Source of the DNA: Rhodobacterales bacterium LSUCC0031
GTDB lineage: Bacteria; Pseudomonadota; Alphaproteobacteria; Rhodobacterales; Rhodobacteraceae
Assembly: GCA_015689735.1 (NCBI GenBank)
Contig: WVSP01000001.1
Location: 236,001-300,000, forward strand
DNA: 64,000 bases
Direction of reading: 5' to 3'
Below the pieces are notes generated by a model, which saw only the letters and a list, made by a program, of their open reading frames with translations, was not told the origin of the DNA and ran no database searches. Numbering within the stretch: the stretch's first letter is position 1; each line of letters begins with the position of its first letter. Positions 51,475 to 60,143 of the stretch are shown here, in pieces. A program made the position numbers and the translations under genes.

Positions 51475-52631
51475 GGCTTGTGGCCGATTGGGTGCATGCG
51501 TCGGCCACGGTTGCGATCATGGATCTGCTGGGCCGCGGTGGCCATGGCGCGTGGTTTGTGGGTGGTTGCGTGCGCAACGCGCTGTTGGGGCGATCGGTGG
51601 CCGATATCGACATCGCGACCGACCTTCACCCCGATGCGGTCATGCGCTTGGCACAAGATGCAGGGATCAAGGCCGTGCCGACCGGCATTGAACATGGCAC
51701 CGTTACCTTGGTCGTCGATCACCGCCCGTTCGAGGTGACAACGCTGCGCCGCGATCTGGCAACTGATGGTCGGCGCGCGACCGTGGCCTTTACGGCTGAC
51801 TTGGCCGAAGATGCCGCGCGGCGCGATTTCACCATGAACGCGCTTTACGCGCAGGCCGATGGCCGCGTGATCGACCCCACCGGCGAAGGCTTGACCGATC
51901 TGGCAGCAAGGCGTTTGCGGTTCATCGGCAACCCGGATGATCGCATCGCCGAGGATTACCTCCGCATTCTGCGCTTTTTCCGGTTCCACGCATGGTATGC
52001 CGATCCCAATGCTGGGATCGATGCCGAAGGATTGGCCGCTTGCGCCGCGCTGGCCCATGGATTGGAACAGTTGTCGCGGGAACGGGTCGGGGCCGAGATC
52101 AAGAAGCTGCTTGCCGCCCCCGATCCCGCGCCAGCGGTGGCCGCGATGGCGCAAGCAGGCATCCTGGCCCGCGTCCTGCCCGGGGCCACGGCGACCGTTC
52201 TACCCGTCTTGATCGCCTGCGAGGCTGCGCCGCCCAACCCGATCCGGCGGCTTGCTGCCCTTGGGCCTGCCGGGATTGCCGCTGAACTGCGCCTGTCGCG
52301 GGCCGAGAGCGCGCAACTGGACCTGTTGCGCGATGGGATGGAAAGCGCCGCCCCACCCGGCGCCCTGGCCTATATGTACGGAGCCGCGACGGCATGGGAT
52401 ATCGTGGTATTGCGCGCCAGTCAGTTTCAGACACCCGTTGACCCAAGCGCGCGCGCACAGATCGCCCGTGGCGCGGCCGCGGTTTTCCCCGTCAAGGCGG
52501 CCGATCTGATGCCGGGCTTGTCGGGTGCGGAGTTGGGGCGGGCGCTCAATGCACTTGAGGCGCGCTGGATCGCGTCGGATTTCACCCTTGGGCGCGCCGC
52601 CCTCTTGGCGCCCCATACCGGATCGGAGTGA
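51471..52631 (+). CDS. cca: CCA tRNA nucleotidyltransferase (class II polymerase-beta type)
   Basis: A 386-aa enzyme of the class II nucleotidyltransferase family that adds or repairs the 3'-CCA of tRNA. The active site motif is VGGCVRNALLGRSVADIDIATD (Gly-Gly then DxD), followed by TTLRRDL, RRDFTMNAL and the template-like motif DYLRILRFFRFHA. The poly(A) polymerase family shares these, but the length and alphaproteobacterial context favour CCA addition. It starts within the stop of the preceding NUDIX gene. Confidence 0.92.
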   Translation: MRLVADWVHASATVAIMDLLGRGGHGAWFVGGCVRNALLGRSVADIDIATDLHPDAVMRLAQDAGIKAVPTGIEHGTVTLVVDHRPFEVTTLRRDLATDGRRATVAFTADLAEDAARRDFTMNALYAQADGRVIDPTGEGLTDLAARRLRFIGNPDDRIAEDYLRILRFFRFHAWYADPNAGIDAEGLAACAALAHGLEQLSRERVGAEIKKLLAAPDPAPAVAAMAQAGILARVLPGATATVLPVLIACEAAPPNPIRRLAALGPAGIAAELRLSRAESAQLDLLRDGMESAAPPGALAYMYGAATAWDIVVLRASQFQTPVDPSARAQIARGAAAVFPVKAADLMPGLSGAELGRALNALEARWIASDFTLGRAALLAPHTGSE

Positions 52632-52634
52632 GTA

Positions 52635-53213
52635 TTGGATCCGCTCTATCCTTTCGTTCTGCTGGGCCTGTTCAGCCCCGGTCCGAACGTGATCTTGCTG
52701 ACAGCCTCGGGGGCGCGGTTCGGCTTTCGCGCGACCTTGCCCCATGTCGCGGGCGTGGTGGTGGGCGTCGGGCTTGTTGCGGGTCTGACCGGGCTGGGCA
52801 TTGGCGCGATCCTGGCCGCGCAACCGGCGCTGCAAGTCACGCTTAAGGTCGCCGCGGCGGGGTGGATTGGATGGATGGCGGTTGCGCTGTGGCGGTCCTC
52901 GGCGCGGACAGCCGATGATCAGCGCGCGCGCCCCTTTACCATGATCGAGGCGATCTTGTTCCAAGGGATTAATCCCAAGCTTTGGGCGGTGGCGCTTGCG
53001 GCGGCTTCGGGCTATGCGGCGGGGCTTGGCCCATGGGGCGAGGCGCAGCGCCTTGCCATCGCATTTTCCGGGTTGAACCTGTTTGTATGCCTGTTTTGGA
53101 GTTTCGCAGGCGCCCTTTTGGCCTTGTTGCTGACGACCCCGACAGCATGGCGCATCTTTGCGCGGATCATGGCAATCGGGCTTGGCAGTGCGGCGGTCAT
53201 GGTCTTTCTGTGA
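52635..53213 (+). CDS. LysE family amino-acid exporter-like protein
   Basis: A 192-aa membrane protein with six hydrophobic stretches and the family N-terminus FSPGPNVILLTASGARFGFRA (spanning residues ~13-33). LysE/RhtB proteins export amino acids or related small molecules; the substrate is unknown. The start is a TTG at 52635, 3 bases after the cca stop, with GGAGTGAG immediately ahead inside the cca end. No ATG fits the conserved N-terminus. Confidence 0.88.
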   Translation: MDPLYPFVLLGLFSPGPNVILLTASGARFGFRATLPHVAGVVVGVGLVAGLTGLGIGAILAAQPALQVTLKVAAAGWIGWMAVALWRSSARTADDQRARPFTMIEAILFQGINPKLWAVALAAASGYAAGLGPWGEAQRLAIAFSGLNLFVCLFWSFAGALLALLLTTPTAWRIFARIMAIGLGSAAVMVFL

Positions 53214-53255
53214 CGCGCGGCTTATATCACCCGTGACGCTTCACGAGGCCACGGC

Positions 53256-55103
53256 ATGTTCCGCTTCTTCGAAAATCTGGTCGATCCTTACACGACCTAT
53301 GCCGAGACGGACACGCCGCCGCGCCAGGTCGGGGCGTTCCTGTGGGCCTATGGCCAGCCGTTTCGCAAGCTCTTTGCCGTCACCGCGTTCATGTCGATAC
53401 TGGTGGCTGCCGTTGAGATCGGCCTCATCTGGTATATGGGCCGCATCATCGACCTGTTGTCGCGCGGCACCCCGGCCGCGGTGTTGGCAAGCCATGGCCT
53501 TGAGTTCATCTTGGCCGCGATCTTTATCCTGACGCTGCGCCCCTTGATCCAAGGGCTTGATGTGGCGCTTCTCAACAACGGGATCTTGCCGCAATTCGGC
53601 GCCCTGATCCGCTGGCGCGCGCATCGGCAGGTCTTGCGCCAATCGGTGGGCTGGTTCGAGAACGATTTCGCAGGCCGGATCGCCAACCGCATCATGCAAA
53701 CGCCGACCAGCGCGGGTGATGCCGTTTTCCAGATCTTCGATGCGATCACATTCTCGCTGGCCTATCTGATTGGCGCCGCCATCTTGCTGGCCGAGGCTGA
53801 CCCGCGCCTCGCCCTGCCGCTTTTGGTGTGGCTTGGGCTTTACCTGTTGCTCTTGCGCTGGACGATGGTGCGCGTCGGCCCCGCCTCCAAGGCCAGTGCG
53901 GATGCCCGGTCGATGACCACGGGGCGGGTGGTGGACAGCTACACCAATATCCATGCGGTCAAGCTGTTTGCCCATCACGACCGCGAGATCGCCTATGCGA
54001 GGGAGGCGATCGAGGAAACGCGCCAGACCTTTGCCCGCGAGATGCGGCTTTACACGATCATGGATGTGGTGCTGACCGCGCTCAACGGGTTTCTGATCGT
54101 GGCCGTGGTGGGCTGGGCGATCTGGCTATGGGCGGGCGATGCGGCGAGCGTCGGGGCGGTTGCCGCGGCAACGGCGCTGACCTTGCGGCTCAATGCGATG
54201 ACGGGCTGGATCATGTGGGCGGTCTCGACGCTGTTTCGTTCGCTGGGCGTGGTGGCGGAAGGAATGGAAACGATCACCGACCCCATCACCCTGACCGATG
54301 CCCACGATGCCAAGCCCTTGGTCATGGATCGCGGCGAGATCGCATTTTCCGGTGTCAGCCATCACTATGGGCGCGGCGCGGGTGGACTTGACCAGTTGAG
54401 GCTGACGATCCAGCCGGGCGAGAAGCTGGGCCTTGTGGGGCGCTCGGGCGCGGGGAAATCGACGCTCGTAAAGCTTTTGCTACGCTTCTATGATGTCGAG
54501 GCGGGGCAGATCCTGATCGATGGGCAGGATATTCGCGGCGTCACCCAAGATAGCCTTCGCGCCCAGATCGGGATGGTGCAGCAAGACAGCGCGCTGTTGC
54601 ACCGTTCGGTGCGCGACAACATCCTGTATGGTCGCCCCAATGCCACCGAGGCCGAGTTGATTGCCGCTGCCAAACGGGCTGAGGCGCATGACTTCATCCT
54701 GACACTCGAAGACCCGCAAGGTCGGCGCGGCTATGACGCCCATGTGGGCGAGCGCGGCGTCAAGCTGTCGGGTGGGCAGCGCCAACGCGTGACGCTGGCG
54801 CGCGTGATCCTCAAGGATGCGCCGATCCTTGTGCTGGACGAGGCGACATCGGCCCTCGACAGCGAGGTAGAGGCCGCGATCCAAGATACGCTCTACCGCG
54901 TGATGGAGGGCAAGACGGTGATCGCTATCGCGCATCGGCTTTCCACCATCGCACAGATGGATCGCATCGTGGTGCTTGACGATGGCCATATCGCCGAGGC
55001 AGGCACCCATGCCGAATTGCTGGACAAGGGCGGGCTCTATGCCGGGTTCTGGGCGCGGCAATCGGGCGGGTTCCTTGGCACCGCGGCAGAGGCCGCGCAA
55101 TGA
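53256..55103 (+). CDS. ABC exporter half-transporter (ATP-binding/permease), first of a pair
   Basis: A 615-aa type IV ABC exporter: a six-helix membrane domain (~30-330) and a C-terminal ATPase. Walker A is GRSGAGKST, the signature LSGGQRQRV, and Walker B ILVLDEATSALD with the catalytic Glu intact; the H-loop is AIAHRLST. It overlaps the next, similar gene by 4 bases (ATGA), so the products probably form a heterodimer. Both ATP sites look canonical, unlike many heterodimers that have one degenerate site. The substrate is unknown; related proteins export lipids, peptides or drugs. Confidence 0.93.
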   Translation: MFRFFENLVDPYTTYAETDTPPRQVGAFLWAYGQPFRKLFAVTAFMSILVAAVEIGLIWYMGRIIDLLSRGTPAAVLASHGLEFILAAIFILTLRPLIQGLDVALLNNGILPQFGALIRWRAHRQVLRQSVGWFENDFAGRIANRIMQTPTSAGDAVFQIFDAITFSLAYLIGAAILLAEADPRLALPLLVWLGLYLLLLRWTMVRVGPASKASADARSMTTGRVVDSYTNIHAVKLFAHHDREIAYAREAIEETRQTFAREMRLYTIMDVVLTALNGFLIVAVVGWAIWLWAGDAASVGAVAAATALTLRLNAMTGWIMWAVSTLFRSLGVVAEGMETITDPITLTDAHDAKPLVMDRGEIAFSGVSHHYGRGAGGLDQLRLTIQPGEKLGLVGRSGAGKSTLVKLLLRFYDVEAGQILIDGQDIRGVTQDSLRAQIGMVQQDSALLHRSVRDNILYGRPNATEAELIAAAKRAEAHDFILTLEDPQGRRGYDAHVGERGVKLSGGQRQRVTLARVILKDAPILVLDEATSALDSEVEAAIQDTLYRVMEGKTVIAIAHRLSTIAQMDRIVVLDDGHIAEAGTHAELLDKGGLYAGFWARQSGGFLGTAAEAAQ

Positions 55104-56959
55104 CTGTCGTCATGCACCGCATCCGCGATTGGCTGGCCGGGATGATCGACGGCTTTGTCCCCGCCGATGGGCCGCCGCCGCGCACACTGTGGCCCTTCAT
55201 CCGCTGGTGCCTGTCTGGCACATGGCCGGTGATCTGGCTGGCGACGCTGTTCTCGGCCTTGGCCGGCGCGATGGAGGTGATCTCGGCTTGGTTGTTGGGG
55301 GTAGTGATCGACAGCGCGCTGGCGCATGGGCCGGTTGATTACTTTGCCAAGAATGCGCTGCTTATCTCGGTCTATGTTGGCTTTTTCCTGTTGATCCGGC
55401 CGTTCCTGTTCGGGGCGGCGGCGGCGTTCAACGGGATCGTGCTTCCGCCCAACGTCGCGCCCTTGGTGCAAAGCAGGTTGCATCGCTGGTCGCTGGGCCA
55501 TGCGATCGGCTTTTTCGACAATGATTTCGCAGGCCGCATCGCGCAAAAACAGATGCAGACGGCGGCTGCCCTCGTCAATGTGTTGACCGAGGCGATCAAT
55601 GCGGGCGCTTTCGCGGTTGCAACGCTGGTGGGCGCGGTTGCGATGCTGGCCGCCATCGATTGGCGGATCGGGCTGATCTTGGCCTTATGGTCGGCGGCCT
55701 ATTTCTACATGATCCGCTGGTATCTGCCGCGTATCCGCGCCTTGTCCAAGACGCGGGCCGCCGCGCGGGCCAATGTAACGGGTCAGATCGTGGATACGAT
55801 CACCAATATCAAGACGGTCAAGCTGTTCGGTCATGTCGATCACGAAGATCAATCGGCGATCGCCGCCATGCAGGGCTATCGTGCGGCGGCACTGGATTTC
55901 GGGGTGTTTTCTACCGTTTTTCGCTTTGTCTTGATGACGGCGGCGGGCATCTTGCCGGTCGCGCTTGTGCTCGTGAGCGTGATGCTGTGGCAAGATGGCC
56001 GGGTCAGCGCGGGCGAGATTGCGGCGATTGGGGCCGTCGCCATGCGGATTGCCCAGATGACGGGCTGGGTCAGTTTCACCTTGATGGCGATTTACGCCAA
56101 TCTCGGCGAGATCGAAGATGGGATGCGCACCCTGACACCGCCCCATGCGCTGGTCGATGCCGCCGATGCGGTGGAATTGCCCAAGGCGACGGGGCGGATC
56201 GTCTTCGATGGCGTCAGCTTTGCCTATGGGCGGCAGGCCGGTGGTGTGGACGGGATCGACCTGACCATCGCACCGGGCGAGAAGCTGGGGATCGTCGGTG
56301 CCTCCGGCGCGGGGAAATCGACGTTGGTGGCGCTCTTGTTGCGCTTGTATGAACCCGAGGCGGGCCGCGTTCTGGTCGATGGCAAGGATGTGCGCCGCGT
56401 CAAGCAAGACAGCCTTCGCCGCCAGATTGCGATGGTCACGCAAGACACCGCCATGTTCAACCGCTCAGCGCTTGAGAATATCCGCTATGGCCGCCCCGAC
56501 GCGACCGAGGCGGCGGTGAGGGCCGCCGCTGCCCGCGCCGAGGCCGACGAATTTATTTCCGGCCTTGTCGACCACAAGGGGCGGCGCGGCTATGACGCCT
56601 TCTTGGGCGAGCGCGGCGTCAAGCTGTCGGGCGGGCAGCGCCAGCGGATCGCACTGGCGCGCGCCTTTCTCAAGGATGCGCCGATCCTTGTGCTGGACGA
56701 GGCAACATCAGCCCTTGATAGCGAGGTCGAGGCCGCTATCCAGGACAGTCTTATCAAGGTGATGGAGGGCAAGACGGTCATCGCGATCGCGCACCGCCTC
56801 TCGACGCTGTCGGCGATGGATCGGATCGTGGTCCTCGATCAGGGGCGCATCGTCGAAGATGGCACCCATGACAGCCTTTTGGCGCAAGGCGGGCTTTATG
56901 CGCGCTACTGGAACCGCCAGTCGGGCGGATTCATCGGCTTGTCCGAGGCGGCGGAATAG
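55100..56959 (+). CDS. ABC exporter half-transporter (ATP-binding/permease), second of a pair
   Basis: A 619-aa protein with the same layout as its upstream partner: membrane domain, then an ATPase with Walker A GASGAGKST, signature LSGGQRQRI and Walker B ILVLDEATSALDSEVEAAIQD. The C-terminal ~170 residues of the two proteins are very similar, also in DNA sequence, which suggests an ancient tandem duplication. Translation is coupled to the first gene. The VOC gene follows after 9 bases. Confidence 0.93.
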   Translation: MTVVMHRIRDWLAGMIDGFVPADGPPPRTLWPFIRWCLSGTWPVIWLATLFSALAGAMEVISAWLLGVVIDSALAHGPVDYFAKNALLISVYVGFFLLIRPFLFGAAAAFNGIVLPPNVAPLVQSRLHRWSLGHAIGFFDNDFAGRIAQKQMQTAAALVNVLTEAINAGAFAVATLVGAVAMLAAIDWRIGLILALWSAAYFYMIRWYLPRIRALSKTRAAARANVTGQIVDTITNIKTVKLFGHVDHEDQSAIAAMQGYRAAALDFGVFSTVFRFVLMTAAGILPVALVLVSVMLWQDGRVSAGEIAAIGAVAMRIAQMTGWVSFTLMAIYANLGEIEDGMRTLTPPHALVDAADAVELPKATGRIVFDGVSFAYGRQAGGVDGIDLTIAPGEKLGIVGASGAGKSTLVALLLRLYEPEAGRVLVDGKDVRRVKQDSLRRQIAMVTQDTAMFNRSALENIRYGRPDATEAAVRAAAARAEADEFISGLVDHKGRRGYDAFLGERGVKLSGGQRQRIALARAFLKDAPILVLDEATSALDSEVEAAIQDSLIKVMEGKTVIAIAHRLSTLSAMDRIVVLDQGRIVEDGTHDSLLAQGGLYARYWNRQSGGFIGLSEAAE

Positions 56960-56968
56960 GGGGCGCGG

Positions 56969-57391
56969 ATGGATCTGGAAACCGTCCCCGCCGATCGCTT
57001 TGGGCGTAGCCTTGCGGGGATCGGTGTGAACCTGCTCAGCCGCGATGTGCGGGGCTTGGCCGGGTTCTTGGTCGATGTCTTCGGGATGCGCGCGCACCGT
57101 CTCTCGGATGATTTCGCCATTCTGCGTCATGGGGACGTGCTGATGCAGCTGCATTCCGACGCAGCCTTCGCGCGCCACCCGCTACCCGGCCTTATCCCGG
57201 AAAATCCACCACGTGGCGGTGGCGTGCAGATCTATCTTTTCGGCATCGACCCCGATGCGGCCATTGCACGGGCCGCCACTGCTGGGCATGTGGTGCTGGA
57301 AGCTGCCAGTGACAAGCCACACGGCCTGCGCGAAGGCACGATCCTGTCCCCCGAAGGCTATGCCTTTTCGCCTGCCATGCCGCTCACATGA
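56969..57391 (+). CDS. VOC superfamily (glyoxalase/bleomycin-resistance-like) protein
   Basis: A 140-aa protein with the VOC pattern: IGVNLLSRDVRGLAGFLVDVFGM (residues ~18-40), FAILRHGDVLMQLHSD in the middle, and GREG-like ILSPEGYAFSP at the end. VOC proteins include glyoxalases, dioxygenases and antibiotic-binding proteins; metal ligands cannot be assigned with certainty here and the function is unknown. It starts 9 bases after the ABC pair and overlaps the methyltransferase gene by 4 bases. Confidence 0.82.
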   Translation: MDLETVPADRFGRSLAGIGVNLLSRDVRGLAGFLVDVFGMRAHRLSDDFAILRHGDVLMQLHSDAAFARHPLPGLIPENPPRGGGVQIYLFGIDPDAAIARAATAGHVVLEAASDKPHGLREGTILSPEGYAFSPAMPLT

Positions 57392-58620
57392 CCGATACCC
57401 AACTGACCATCCACCGGCTTGGCCATCATGGCGATGGCGTCGCGCCTGGCCCTGTCTTTGTGCCACTGACCCTGCCCGGCGAGGTGGTCGAGGGGGCGGT
57501 CGTAGGCGATCGGATGGAGGCGCCCCGGATCGTCACTCCCTCGGCCCAAAGGGTGCGCCCACCTTGCGCGCATTTCAAAAGCTGCGGTGGCTGTGGCTTG
57601 ATGCACGCAGCCGATGATTTCGTCGCCGACTGGAAATCGGGGGTGATCGCGGCGGCATTGGCAGCCCATAATCTGACCGCGCCAATGAGGCCCATCGCCA
57701 TATCGCAGCCACGCACCAGGCGCCGGGCCACGCTCGCCGGGCGACGCACCAAGAAGGGCGCGCTTGTGGGCTTTCATGCCCGCCTGTCCGATGTGATCGT
57801 GCCGATCGCCGATTGCCATGTTCTGGCGCAGCCCTTTGTCGCGCTCTTGCCCGTGCTGGCCGAGATCACGCAGATCGGCGGCTCGCGCGCAGGCACATTG
57901 GCCTTTGCCTTGACGTTGACGGAAACGGGGATCGATTGCGCAGTGTCGGGCGGTAAGCCGCTCGATGCGGGGTTGCTCACGACCCTACCCCGTTTTCGCG
58001 ACCGCATCGCGCGGCTGACATGGGGCGATGAACCCGTCTATACCGAGGCTGCGCCGCGCCTGTCCTTTGGCTCAGTGCAGCTTGCCCCTCCCCCAGGTGC
58101 CTTCTTGCAGGCCACCGCCGAAGGGGAGGCAGCACTTCTGTCCGCCGTGGTCGAGGCGTTGTCGGGTGCCAGCAAGATCGCCGATCTTTTCGCGGGCTGC
58201 GGCACCTTTGCCCTGCCGCTTGCAACCCGCTTTCCCGTCCATGCGGTCGAGGGCGAGCCGGCGCTGACCGCTGCGCTTTTGCAGGCCGCGCGCCATGCCC
58301 ACGGGATCAAGTCCGTGACCGCCGATACCCGCGACCTGTTCCGCCGTCCGCTATTGGCCGCGGAGCTGGCACAGTTTGATGGCGTCGTGATCGACCCGCC
58401 GCGGGCCGGTGCCGAAGCACAGGTGGCCCAAATCGTGGCCGCCCAGACTCCGCGCATCGCCATGGTCTCGTGCAACCCCGTGACATTCGCGCGTGATGCC
58501 GCCGTGCTCATCCAAGGCGGCTATTGCCTGAATTGGGTGCAACCCGTCGATCAATTTCGCTGGTCGCCCCATGTCGAACTTGCAGCCAGCTTTACCCGAC
58601 CCCATCTCAGCCCCGCATGA
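57388..58620 (+). CDS. Class I SAM-dependent RNA m5U methyltransferase (TrmA/RlmD family, COG2265)
   Basis: A 410-aa enzyme. An N-terminal TRAM-like region is followed by an iron-sulfur site with Cys60, Cys66, Cys69 (CAHFKSCGGC) and Cys143 (ADCHVL). The SAM motif is DLFAGCGTF (266-274), DPPRAGAE follows, and the catalytic cysteine is Cys362 in VSCNPVTFARD. This is the architecture of RlmD-type 23S rRNA uracil-C5 methyltransferases. Whether it modifies U1939, U747 or tRNA cannot be decided here. It overlaps the VOC gene by 4 bases and precedes the sodium channel by 10. Confidence 0.92.
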   Translation: MTDTQLTIHRLGHHGDGVAPGPVFVPLTLPGEVVEGAVVGDRMEAPRIVTPSAQRVRPPCAHFKSCGGCGLMHAADDFVADWKSGVIAAALAAHNLTAPMRPIAISQPRTRRRATLAGRRTKKGALVGFHARLSDVIVPIADCHVLAQPFVALLPVLAEITQIGGSRAGTLAFALTLTETGIDCAVSGGKPLDAGLLTTLPRFRDRIARLTWGDEPVYTEAAPRLSFGSVQLAPPPGAFLQATAEGEAALLSAVVEALSGASKIADLFAGCGTFALPLATRFPVHAVEGEPALTAALLQAARHAHGIKSVTADTRDLFRRPLLAAELAQFDGVVIDPPRAGAEAQVAQIVAAQTPRIAMVSCNPVTFARDAAVLIQGGYCLNWVQPVDQFRWSPHVELAASFTRPHLSPA

Positions 58621-58630
58621 GGGAGTTATC

Positions 58631-59422
58631 ATGAGTGACATCAGTTCAATCGACACAGGGTTTCGCGCGCGCCTTGCGGCGTGGCTTGATCAAAGCATCG
58701 TGCGTAACGCCATCGTCGGCGTGATTATTTTCAATGCCGTGATCCTTGGGCTGGAGACCTCGCCCGCGATCATGGCCGCAGCTGGCCCGCTGATCTTGAC
58801 GCTCGACCAAATTTGCCTTGCCGTTTTCGTGGCCGAGTTGGTCCTGAAGCTGGTCGCGTATGGGCTGCGGTTCTTTCGGTCTGGCTGGAATATCTTCGAT
58901 TTCGTGATCGTCGGCATCGCGCTTGTGCCCGGCGCACAGGGGCTTTCGGTATTGCGGGCGCTGCGCATCTTGCGGGTTTTGCGCGTCGTGTCGGCGGTGC
59001 CGTCGCTGCGCCGCGTGGTCGAGGGGTTGCTGACAGCGCTGCCGGGGATGGGGTCGGTATTCTTGCTGATGTCGATTATCTTCTACATTGGCGCAGTGAT
59101 GGCGACCAAGCTGTTCGGGGCAAGCTTTCCCGAATGGTTCGGCTCGATCGGCGCGTCGCTTTACACGCTGTTCCAAGTGATGACGCTGGAAAGCTGGTCG
59201 ATGGGGATCGTGCGCCCAGTGCTGGACGTCTATCCTTATGCTTGGGCGTTTTTCGTGCCGTTCATCATGGTGACGACATTCGCCGTGGTGAACCTGATCG
59301 TGGGTCTGGTGGTGAACTCGATGCAAGAGGCCCATTCCGTCGAAAGCAACGCCGCGACGGATGCGTATCGGGATGAGGTGCTGGAGCGGTTGCGGAAGAT
59401 CGAGGAGCGGTTGGGGGGATAA
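58631..59422 (+). CDS. Bacterial voltage-gated sodium channel (NaChBac/NavBac family)
   Basis: A 263-aa single-domain six-helix channel that assembles as a tetramer. The voltage sensor S4 has four arginines at three-residue spacing (Arg109, 112, 115, 118 in LRALRILRVLR). The pore carries the sodium-selectivity filter TLESWSM (185-191), the same filter as NavAb. S6 ends NLIVGLVVNSMQEAH, and a short C-terminal coiled coil follows (DEVLERLRKIEERL). Related channels are known from marine alphaproteobacteria (NavSp, NavPz). In some bacteria such channels affect motility and pH homeostasis. Start ATG 58631 has GAGGGAG about 6 bases ahead. It is the last gene of the plus-strand run. Confidence 0.96.
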   Translation: MSDISSIDTGFRARLAAWLDQSIVRNAIVGVIIFNAVILGLETSPAIMAAAGPLILTLDQICLAVFVAELVLKLVAYGLRFFRSGWNIFDFVIVGIALVPGAQGLSVLRALRILRVLRVVSAVPSLRRVVEGLLTALPGMGSVFLLMSIIFYIGAVMATKLFGASFPEWFGSIGASLYTLFQVMTLESWSMGIVRPVLDVYPYAWAFFVPFIMVTTFAVVNLIVGLVVNSMQEAHSVESNAATDAYRDEVLERLRKIEERLGG

Positions 59423-59424
59423 TC

Positions 59425-59889
59425 CTAACCCTTTGAACGCCAAGCCGAAACGAGCGATCTAGCCACGCTGAGCACTGGCACACCTACCAAGGCGACGCTC
59501 ACTTGCCAAGGGCCACCAAGGATTGAAACAATCGCGGCCAGTGATAAGGCCAGTACTGAAATGGCAGCACCGAGCCATTGCCCACGTTTGCCCGCCAATA
59601 CATCGGCGGGCACCATCTGGGACTCAAGGTTTATTCTGTGCTGTTGCTCTTGTTCGGCCATGCGAAGTATGCGCTCAGGGGCGTCTGGAACGATTTCGCC
59701 ATACTTTCCGAAATCTTCAGGACGCGGGAGCACGCCACTCCACATGCGTTCCTGATGGATTTGAGCCTCTTCACGGGTCCCATCCGGATATAAGATTTCG
59801 GCACGCTGTGCGTTCAGTTCAGCTTGTCTCGACGAACCTTGAGCGGCGTCCGAATTCACTAGTAAATCTTGCTTTTGCGCGTTCGACAT
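59425..59889 (-). CDS. DUF2335 family membrane protein
   Basis: A 154-aa protein. Residues 48-105 match the DUF2335 pattern (SGVLPRPEDFGKYGEIVPDAPERILRMAEQEQQHR, within residues 51-85). They are followed by a two-helix membrane hairpin (LGAAISVLALSLAAIVSIL and VSVALVGVPVLSVARSLV). The function of the family is unknown. G+C is lower than in its neighbours (bases 59581-59640 are 57% by count). The start codon ATG 59889 lies inside the upstream small gene on the same strand, with only a modest ribosome site, so translation is probably coupled to it. It ends 2 bases from the convergent sodium channel gene. Confidence 0.85.
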   Translation of the reverse strand: MSNAQKQDLLVNSDAAQGSSRQAELNAQRAEILYPDGTREEAQIHQERMWSGVLPRPEDFGKYGEIVPDAPERILRMAEQEQQHRINLESQMVPADVLAGKRGQWLGAAISVLALSLAAIVSILGGPWQVSVALVGVPVLSVARSLVSAWRSKG

Positions 59890-60061
59890 CGTTACTCAAC
59901 GCCTCGCCATCCAAGCGCGATGGTTGGCCACGCCGGATGGAATATGAAACTAAAGGCACATCAAAAACATCATTTGATGCCGACAATCCGTGGTCGAAAC
60001 CGTCCCAGAACCCGTTAATTCTAGGTGTGAAGCTGAGGTGCCGGACAGAACGTTTCGACAT
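59819..60061 (-). CDS. Small protein (80 aa) overlapping the DUF2335 gene
   Basis: I recognise no family. The protein begins MSKRSVRHLSFTPRINGFWDGF, is basic at both ends and has no membrane segment. Its reality is supported by an excellent ribosome site (AAGGAG at 60070-60075, 8 bases ahead of the ATG). Its 3' part overlaps the DUF2335 gene by 71 bases in another frame. The region is AT-rich for this genome: 59941-60120 is about 46% G+C by count. The two genes look like a transferred two-gene cassette; a frameshift that split one longer gene is a possible alternative. Confidence 0.65.
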   Translation of the reverse strand: MSKRSVRHLSFTPRINGFWDGFDHGLSASNDVFDVPLVSYSIRRGQPSRLDGEALSNDVERAKARFTSEFGRRSRFVETS

Positions 60062-60069
60062 GGGTCACT

Positions 60070-60075
60070 CTCCTT
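60070..60075 (-). promoter_or_regulatory. Strong ribosome binding site of the 80-aa gene
   Basis: AAGGAG on the minus strand, 8 bases ahead of ATG 60061, is among the best Shine-Dalgarno matches in the window. It is the main reason to accept the small gene as real. Confidence 0.8.
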
Positions 60076-60143
60076 ACCACTGAGTCCAACATAGGTTACC
60101 GATTATCTGCACGCAATATTGACAACTGGTTCACGTAAGGCCT

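Noticed and set aside
60119-60124. TTGACA on the plus strand resembling a -35 box
   Set aside because: It points into the 3' end of the oppositely transcribed dxs with no gene to drive and no matching -10.
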